Assembly (NCBI GenBank): GCA_024449915.1
Contig: JAMZAV010000918.1
Coordinates: forward strand, 1-64,000
From: Sweltsa coloradensis
Taxonomy: Eukaryota > Arthropoda > Insecta > Plecoptera > Chloroperlidae
Length of the DNA stretch: 64,000 nucleotides
Direction of reading: 5' to 3'
Part shown: one piece after another, positions 52,101 through 61,100 of the stretch
How positions within the stretch are numbered: the stretch's first letter is position 1
How the letters are laid out: every line of letters begins with the position of its first letter
Notes under the pieces: model-generated
The model's input: the letters and a program-made list of their open reading frames with translations, nothing else
Told to the model about the DNA's origin: nothing
Database searches by the model: none
Program-made: the position numbers and the translations under genes

Positions 52101-55100
52101 TTTATCCTATTGTAATGATTTTTTTCAAAGAACCTTAATTTTATCAATTTATATACTCGTGTTAAATTTGAGCGCAATCGAATAATTTTTTTTTATGAAA
52201 ATTGCAATTTTACGATTTTTTATTTTTTTTAAATTACGATTTACTAAAAAAATTAAGTTAATTTTTTATTTTATTTTATTTAATTTAAAAAAATCTTCGA
52301 CTAAGCAATAATTTTTTCACAGAACAACAGAAAATCCGCGTTACACATGGCAGCTCAATGCACCAATTACGCTCATCCAACAACGCGGCGGACTTAAGCG
52401 TTTTCCTAGTAAATATAGGGCCGGTTTTTAAATCATGAGTGTAAACCTCGGTTAGGTAAACCAAGTTTACTGTGACTACAGTAAGCACTAAGCTTTAGTT
52501 AAAAGATTTTAAACAGCATTTCGAACATTGTTGTTATCAACGATTTATAAAGACTAACCGAAGCAAAGATCTTTGACTGAAGTAAAGAAGAGTGACTAAG
52601 AAAACAAAACCAAAATGTAGGTAATAAGAAGTAGTAAAAAAAGAAAAGAATTTACATTACTTAACCGGAGAAAATATATAAAACGTAGGCCTACGTGCTA
52701 ACAACTACATTAAACAAAGTGCAAATACGTCCATTAACCATTAATAAAAATAAAATAACTAATGCTGAAAGTTTTTGGACAGTTGCGGATTTAATATTTA
52801 TTTATTTAACTCTGAACATGTTAAAATAGTGCTATTTTGTGATATTAAGGCTGAGTGTCGCCCGTTCACGGCCAACACACACACGCCACGGTATATATTA
52901 TTTGTTTCGGGTCATTAATCAATTGTTACACAAAGCATTACCTCGAGAATTTTCTGCTCTTTATTATGAAATAAAAGTTTTTTTGTGTAAAACATAACAC
53001 ACATAACAAATACTTGTAAAAATACAGCCGAACCTTACACACTCAAAAGAAATGAGATCTAAAAAGGGCCAAGCTCATTCTACCCTTCCACATTTGCGCA
53101 TTCTTAATTCATAAACGTACAGTGTCCCGTAACAGCATCCTTGAAAAGCTTGGCAAAATAGAATTTGCAATAATAACGTAATAGTTCATCCAAGTTCTTT
53201 TTTTTTTATTATTTTAACGTAATATCATGCAAATTCTATTTTGCCAAGCTTTTCAAGGATGCTGTTACGAGACACTGTACATTTATGAATTAAGAATGCG
53301 CAAATGTGGAAGGGTAGAATGAGCTTGGCCCTTTTTTAAATCTTATTTCTTTTGAGTGTGTAAGGATTGGCTGAATTTTTCCAAGTTTTTGTTTTGTGTG
53401 TGATCTCATTGCTATGGAATTACCAACTAACAATAGGAAGTTAAATATCTAGTGGCCCAAAGACTTGCTTTTTGTAAACAATGTAGTCGATCATTGTCGA
53501 GTAACTAGTTACTTGTTGATTATATTCTTGTCTAAGGCTTATATTGAAACCTTTATTTGGAAGCCTTCCAGCAAACTTTTTCAACTTTTTCTTTCAAAAG
53601 ACCCTATATCACTATTACTTTAATGTCCATGTAAAATATGAACGTTGTAGCCCCACCCGTTTGGTCAGAATCGCGGGTCGATTGAAACTGACGAATTAGA
53701 CCGTAGCAGAGCTAGCAGTAGCAGTATTAGCTAACAACATCCTTAATTAAAGTTATTTTGAACATGTTTCAAGCCATTTTTTTTTACCAAGAAGGAATGC
53801 TCGTATCCCAACCAAATTTTGGCATGTGTTGTCAGGTACCTAAATCTCCTCGATTTTGATAGTTTTCAAGTTCACATCACGTTTCATGACGACTGGGTGA
53901 CACCTCGAAATCACCCTAACTCTGCTTGCTGTATAAGGTGCCTTAGTGTGTAGCGCACCGCGGCTTGGCTGCGGCGCCCTAACGGGCAAGGGCCTAGATA
54001 GTTTTCGTCTGTTGCTTTCAAAACTTTGAATACGCGTTTTCTTTAATTGAGAACAAAGTTTTAAAAGTAACAAAAGAAAATTATATGTTAAACACAAAAA
54101 ACATTTATTTCACAAAAAAGAGCAGATAATTCTCGAGTTAATGCTATATCTTAAAAATGTGTAACAATTGATTAATGACCAGAAACAAATAATATATACC
54201 GTGGCGTGTGTTTTTGGCCGTGAACGGGATGGAACTGACGCAAACCATCCGAATCTGTGATTGGCTCCGAGTCCCGCCGACTTATGTTGCCTGCCTCTCA
54301 AACATCATTCACACAACTCGGTGTATGGGAAGAGTCCATGTATAGGAAGTGAGCATTACGATCCCTCAAATCTCTTTGATTGCGAATCTGTGGGACTTGT
54401 TTCAACTTCCGGTTTCGACAATGACACCTTGGCCGCGTACGTGGATGAATTCCTCGGGTTGTTCATGTGGGCACAACAAAACGCCGGAAGTAGGAAGTGC
54501 ACGAGAGGAAATGCGCAACCCCCTCACCAACAGTGGAGTGCCATTTCAAGTCTTTTAGACTTGATTATAGGCAATCTTATTAACTCAATCATTCCCCTAT
54601 GGCTATAGATACTGGTCGCCCCCCTACGGAGCAAAGGGCGTTTAGAAGGCGTTTTGGTTTTATGACGAGCCAAAATGATCGTGGCACTTTTGAGTATACA
54701 TGGGGGACACCCCATAATATACAAAAAATACACATTTTACTCTCGAGTACACATGAGGTTTTGAGCATATTGTACAAACAATATTCGAATACGTTTACAA
54801 ATACAAATAATATATTTAAAAAACGGATCAGCATAATCAAAACCTAATCGACCATTAATAACAATGGCAATATAGTCAATATCATATTTTTTATACAGCA
54901 TCAAATTAATATCGAAAACTTAATCCATTGTAGGATTATATGAGCAACTCGAAACCTCACACAATTCTTAAATTAATTGTGCAAAATTCGCGTTAAATTG
55001 ACTCGAATTTACTGAATACACGCTAGTAACTTTTGTAACTTTTCTTTTCAGGTCGCATTCTGTATGATATACCTTGCAAAGTTTGTCAAGATCACTCTTC

Positions 55101-58100
55101 AGGCAAACACTACGGGATCTTCGCATGCGATGGGTAAGTTTGTATTCATTGGTGTCATGTTGCAGCCTGAATACGTATTAATGTACTACTAATTAACATT
55201 CTTAGTTCGCATTAGTCAGTCTTCACTGTGCAGTAGCGTCATAAAGAATATGTACATTGTTACTATAGCCTATAGGCATATACCTTTAAATAAACTGTGT
55301 GGAACAAGACCATTTTCGATTAAATCACTCTGATTAAACAGGAATACTATATTTGTATGCGTAAGGGTCTTTAAAACAATCTCTGAACTGTTAATATTGT
55401 TTTGTGGAAATAAAATTATGATTAATAATTACATTAATAATAAACATAAGAAATAGATAGGTTGTATTTTGCAAATGACACGCACTGTGACAATGCACGT
55501 GCACCGTATTGTATCGGTGTATGACTGTGTGATTTTTGTTTAGTTGCGCTGGCTTCTTCAAGCGTTCCATACGTCGCGCGAGACAGTACGTGTGCAAGGC
55601 TAAAGCCGAGGGGGGTTGCACCGTCGACAAGACACACCGAAACCAGTGTCGTGCATGCAGACTCAACAAGTGTGTGCACGCTGGCATGAACAAAGACGGT
55701 AAGCCATATTTACCACACAAATATTATTTTTTACTTGTTTCTAATAATATTTCAAATTACTAGGAAGCTTCGCAAACGCCTTTTTTAGAAACGTTGATGG
55801 ATGAACTTTTTTGTAAGTTTTTAGTTTGCGTGGGATCTCTTAACTTATCAAGTGCTTTTTGAACGCATTGTAGGTATTGTTGTCAAGTTTCTATTGTAAC
55901 TTGTTAATTGTTATTAAATACCTCAAAAATCTTAATTTAAAACCTTTATTTATATGGTTTCTGGATAATTTTTTCAACTTTTTCTTTCAAAAAGCAACAT
56001 CACCATTACGTTCTAGCCCCACCCGTTTGGTCAGAATCGACTCAAATGTCACGAAAATATCGCACTAAAAATCGTCAAAAATAGTAAAAGTACGATATTC
56101 ATGAGAAATATTTCTTTGATTGTACCCAAAAACGTGGCAAGTCTAAGATCAGTGATTTCAAAGGTCCCTTCCAATTTTCATCAAGATCGCATAATATGCC
56201 GTTTGCCCTGTAGCGTGCGAACAAACGGACAGAAAAACAAACAAACAAACAACAAAAAACATTGGAACTAAATTGTTTGACGGGTCAGTGAAATCGAAGT
56301 CTTCGCTTCGCTCATCCAACTACATTTTTACTGGAAAATATGTCTTATTTAATTTTATACTTCTCGATTTACGTTAGATACGTTGTAATAATTATTAGAG
56401 TAATTTGCCCAGTTCTTTGTTTTATCTCTTACTAGGAAAACGCTTAAGTCCCGCCGCGTTGTTGGATGAGCGTATATGGTGCATTGAGCTGCCATGTGTT
56501 ACGCGGATTTTCTGTTGTTATGTGAAAAATTCATTACTTAGTCGAAGATTTTTTTTAATTAAATTAAATTAAATAAAAATTAACTCAATTTTCTTAATTA
56601 AACTAAATTAAATAAAAAATTAACTTAATTTTTTAATTAATCGTAATTTTTTAAAAAAGAAAAAATCGTAAAATTGCAATTTTTCATAAGAAATAAATAT
56701 TCGATTGCGCTCAAATTTAACACGAATATATGAATTCATGAATGAAGGTTCTGTAAAAAATCATTACAATAGGAATAAGCATGTAGGTGTTATAAGTCAA
56801 AGAATTGTTTTTAAAAAAGAAAAAACCCGTAAAATTACGATTTTCATGAGAAATAATTTTTCGATTATGCTCAAATTTCACACGAATATCTAAATTCATA
56901 AAATTAAGGTTCTGTGAAAAAATTATTACAATCGGATAAAGCATGTAGGTTTTATAAGTCGAAGAAATTTTTAAAAAATCGAAAAAAATCGTAAAATTGC
57001 GTTTTTTATGAGAAAAAAATTTCCCGATTGCGCTAAAAAATGTGGCAGTTCTAAGTTCAGAGATTTCGAAGGCCTCCATAAAATTTCATCGCAATCCGAG
57101 TATTGGTTTTAGCCGAATCGTGTTAACAAAACACAAAAATACAAAAAAAAAGAAAGAAAAAAAACATTCCGGAATTTTTTCTCCAGTGTAGTGAAATGAA
57201 ATCTTCGCTTCGCTCGCTAACGCTCGCTACGCTCATCCAATTATTTATAACTGGTGTGTGATCGTGATATTATTGTCGCATTGCGTTGTGTATAGTTATA
57301 CCATTGAGTATATAACCATCCTCAAAGGTTATACCAGCATATGTACCCGATAAAGATGATATACATGAAATTATACAACACTAGGAAAACGCTTAAGTCC
57401 CGCCGCGTTGATGGATGAGCTTTTTGGTAAGTTGTTAGTTTGCGTAGGACCACTCTTCCGTTGCAAGTGTTTTTTGAATGCGTTGTAGGTTATTGTTGTC
57501 AAGTTTTTCTATTTTAACTTGTTAATTTTGGCTTTTATAAACCTAAAACAAACATCAAATAATGTTAAGTTAAAACCTAGAATCGGCCCAAATGTCACGA
57601 AAATATCGCACTTAAAATCGAAAAAAATCGTAAAAGTACGATTTTCATGAGAAATATTTATACGATTGTACCCAAAAACGTGGCAGGTTCAGAGATTTCT
57701 AAGGTCCCCTCCAATTAAAAAAAAAAAAACACCCGAGCTAAATTTTTTGGGGGGTCAGTGAAATTGAAGTCTTCGCTTCGCTCATCCAACAAGATTTTTC
57801 ATATTATATATCTCCTCTTTATTAAATATACAATAATGTATATGCAATATGCATATGTCATTGTATGCGCAGGTATATAATCTTTATATGAGTAAAAAAC
57901 CACAATATAGCAACTTGTGGTCGAGTGAATGCACGCTCATTCGTTGATACACATGACACATTAATCACATACATAACACAAATTAACTCCCCCCCCCCCC
58001 CCCCCCCCACTTCGCCACTAATCTGCACACACCACTGAAGCATGGGCAGTTGCCAATCACCGAACAGACCAAAACGAACTAGCTTCTATTAAGCCTAAAA

Positions 58101-61100
58101 GATTGCCACTTTAATGAGTGGACCCGGCACCTCCACCAACTCGATACTCGCTTCATACATTTTATTTCTAACAGTTTATTATACTAGTTTGATCGTTCTA
58201 AACGTAAGTAAGTTACATTTACTTATTTAACGTATATGTAATATTCATTATTCAGTGAAGAACAACATATATTTAACAAATCAACATTATTTGGGTTGCG
58301 TTTATTTTGGCCTACAATACTATAATTTCACATTTCAATGCAACATTGTTTTTTAAATCGTTGTAAAGGCCTCCTTCATAATCAATTTATTTTATTTTAA
58401 AACTAAACTAATTAGACGAGTAAGCGAAACACATCCTGGAACAAATAATATGTGGGAGTCGTTTACATCGACTGCAAAATCCGCCACGATTTTTCAAACA
58501 TTACCAGAAATAATAAACTAAACATGTCTATAGCATTTTATTTGGCAACGATGGCTTTTGTATTGGAATAGATTCATTTTTATTAAATCCTTTTTTGAAT
58601 GTCAGACCCTTTTATATGTCAGCCGGCCAATCCTACACCACGGTGACCCGAGCAGACATTGCAATCTTATACCTTGCTCTTCGTACGAGTTGATTCGCTT
58701 GATTGCCATTGTATTTCATGCAATCCAAAAAAATGTTCTGGAATGGCCATGCATTATTTATTAATAAAATATAGGACTCGTCTTGCAACGGGGATAGATA
58801 TCTACCAAATATTACTATATAATATTGCACTTTTCATCATTCAAACATGTGTATCAGTTTATGCCCTGGAAAGCTTACACTGAAACAGGTTATTTATTTT
58901 TTTATCTTGGCTTTTATAATAAATGGACTCGTCCGTCCATGCAGCTATTAGATGCAATATTCTATTTTCCTAAACAACGATCTTCGAACATTTCCATATA
59001 TTATCAGCGTCATGTGTATAATGAGTAATTACTATTTGAAATGAATATCTCTGTGGGCTTAGATATTAACTTCCAAATTTCCTTTTGTATTCTGTATCGT
59101 CGTCGAACCCTTTTAAAAAATCAATCAGTAATGTGGGTAAGAAACACAACAACCTAATTAATATATGCTAATACCTTTTTGATCATTAACCATTTTATTT
59201 AAAACATTAATCAATTCTATTCTATAGAAAAAAATATCATTACATTATGCATTCAACATAAAGAGTCTGCAGGTAGAATCGAGATAAACTTTTCAATCTT
59301 GTCTAAACTCTCAAATATAATATATAGTGTAGAATGATGAGCGTGGGCCGCGCAACTCAACGCTGCGCCGCCAGATGGCTCTGTACTACAAGGAGCCAGG
59401 CTCCCCCACCTCCAGTGACGCCGCCTCCACACGGGTGTCTTATAAAGATATGTGTAGAATGATTGTTGCTCCCTCAGCCGTGCAGCACGAGCGTGGGCCG
59501 CGCAACTCAACGCTGCGCCGCCAGATGGCTCTGTACTACAAGGAGCCAGGCTCCCCCACCTCCAGTGACGCCGCCCCCCGTCATCAGCCCCACCACGTGC
59601 TCGACCTGGCCATGCCCAAGACGTCTCACCGCCCCCAGCCCCATCCCCCGCACCTGTTGCACCCGGCTGCCTTCCTTTGCGCCCGGCCGCCCGATGCTCC
59701 GGTAAGTACGCACTTTATTTAGTGCATGGTTTTGGCATAACATTGTTTGAAGTAAGCCTTACTATTTATTTATGTCACCACTCATTAATTAAATAAATTA
59801 TATTACAATGTAGGCCAATTATAATTTTTAATGTCAATTCCATTTTGTATGTATATGATTTGGAATTGTGTATTATTACTAAGGTATGATACGGTTTATA
59901 TGATTTGGTTCGATTGTCCAATCCAAAAATTAGTTATGTAACTCGATGGGTCGACATAATATAGATTATCGAAATAAGATAATATCTTTGGGTTTCGAGA
60001 TAATATGATAGGCGTTTGGGTTAAAAGTATTTTAAGCGTTAGCTATGTTGATATAAGTTTTAGACGATAGTCGATAGTTATGGCTTCGACTTCGACTATG
60101 ATTAATTCTAAACTCAATAATCATGATGATAAAAGCTGTAAATGTTTATGTATTTTGGTCATAAAAATAATAGAAGCGGGTTAATAAATAATTGTCGTAA
60201 TGATAGTTCGAACGCGAGTAGATGATAAGGATACATTTTCAATGTCTATTTAATTTGTTCGAAAGTATTCGCACTGTCTTTGAAGACGCAGTTCTGAGAG
60301 TGAGAACACCTGGCAATATGTCAAGCCGTATGCAAGGAGCCAACCGCGTTACGATGATCCAGTATGTTTATTTTCTATAATATAATATACAACATTTACC
60401 TAATCGTTAACTTGCGTAACTGCGACATACTCGGAATTCAACAGCTATAGTAATAAACGCACATGACGTCAATTAGGATTATTACAAGTTTATAGTAGCC
60501 TATAACAGCGCTTTTCTGCAAGAAGTTATTAATATTATAATCCTTTTATTATTATTGCTACTTTTATTCGGCTTATACTTTTTACAGTGAAGACCTCGAT
60601 TATAATAAAGTTTGAATGATAATTGATAAATGGAAAGACGTAAATCTTCACGCACCATTTTAAATTCTAGTTCCTGGTGTCAGCGACGCCCGGCGCCGAG
60701 ACGCTTTGCGAGGCGGCTGCCCGTTTGCTCTTCATGAATGTCCAGTGGGCCAAGAGTGTTCCTGCTTTTACCGGCCTCCACTACAGCGACCAACTGCTCT
60801 TACTGGAGGAGAGCTGGAGAGAGGTGAGTTCGCTTATGCCCGTGCCGTGCCGTGCCGTGCGGTACCAAGGGGACAAGAAGTTTGTCGGGTCTTTTCCCAC
60901 AAGTAAGAGTTTCTAACTGCCACCTTGCAATGTTTTGACTTTTGATTAGAACCATACTCTAGTCCAGTCTTTGTGATTAAGGTAAGGGAGTCATCCCACT
61001 GCCCCAGTAATCTCTTTTTGCAGTCGGTTACTTATCAGTTATCAGCTACGCCAATCGTAGTAACAATTAACATTCAATCTCAAATACAATAGTGATGAAC

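Larger units (their letters stand above)
52861..54229. mobile_element. 1.37-kb element with ~125-bp inverted ends
   Basis: 52861-52985 and 54108-54229 are near-perfect inverted copies. The outer ends read CCCGTTCACGGCCAA and the complement. Inside lie a complete MITE (52985-53415) and a HINE core A fragment (53545-53672), so it has received or carries other elements. No transposase ORF is seen. Confidence 0.72.
42272..55051 (+). other. tll intron 1 (12.8 kb), repeat-filled
   Basis: I see no further coding exon here. It holds three tRNA-like SINE heads (43750-44970), HINE copies (46773-47203, 48966-49221, 51653-52409, fragment at 53545), a noisy tandem duplication (48357-49880), an inverted-repeat element (52861-54229), a (GA)n run near 46122-46150 and a poly-C run near 46506-46521. 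The parts 42.3-43.7, 45.0-46.7, 47.2-48.3, 49.9-51.6 and 54.3-55.0 kb show nothing I recognise. Regulatory elements may exist but cannot be seen by eye. Confidence 0.7.

Noticed and set aside
54261..54608. 115-residue plus-strand ORF before exon 2
   Set aside because: No recognisable domain and no splice-compatible link with the receptor.
55052..55698. Assignment of the receptor to NR2E3/PNR, Hr51 or Dissatisfaction
   Set aside because: The SRILY lead-in, [16 protein letters not shown] and the hinge motif fit Tailless better; NR2E3-type receptors carry CNGCSG and KAHRNQCQACR.
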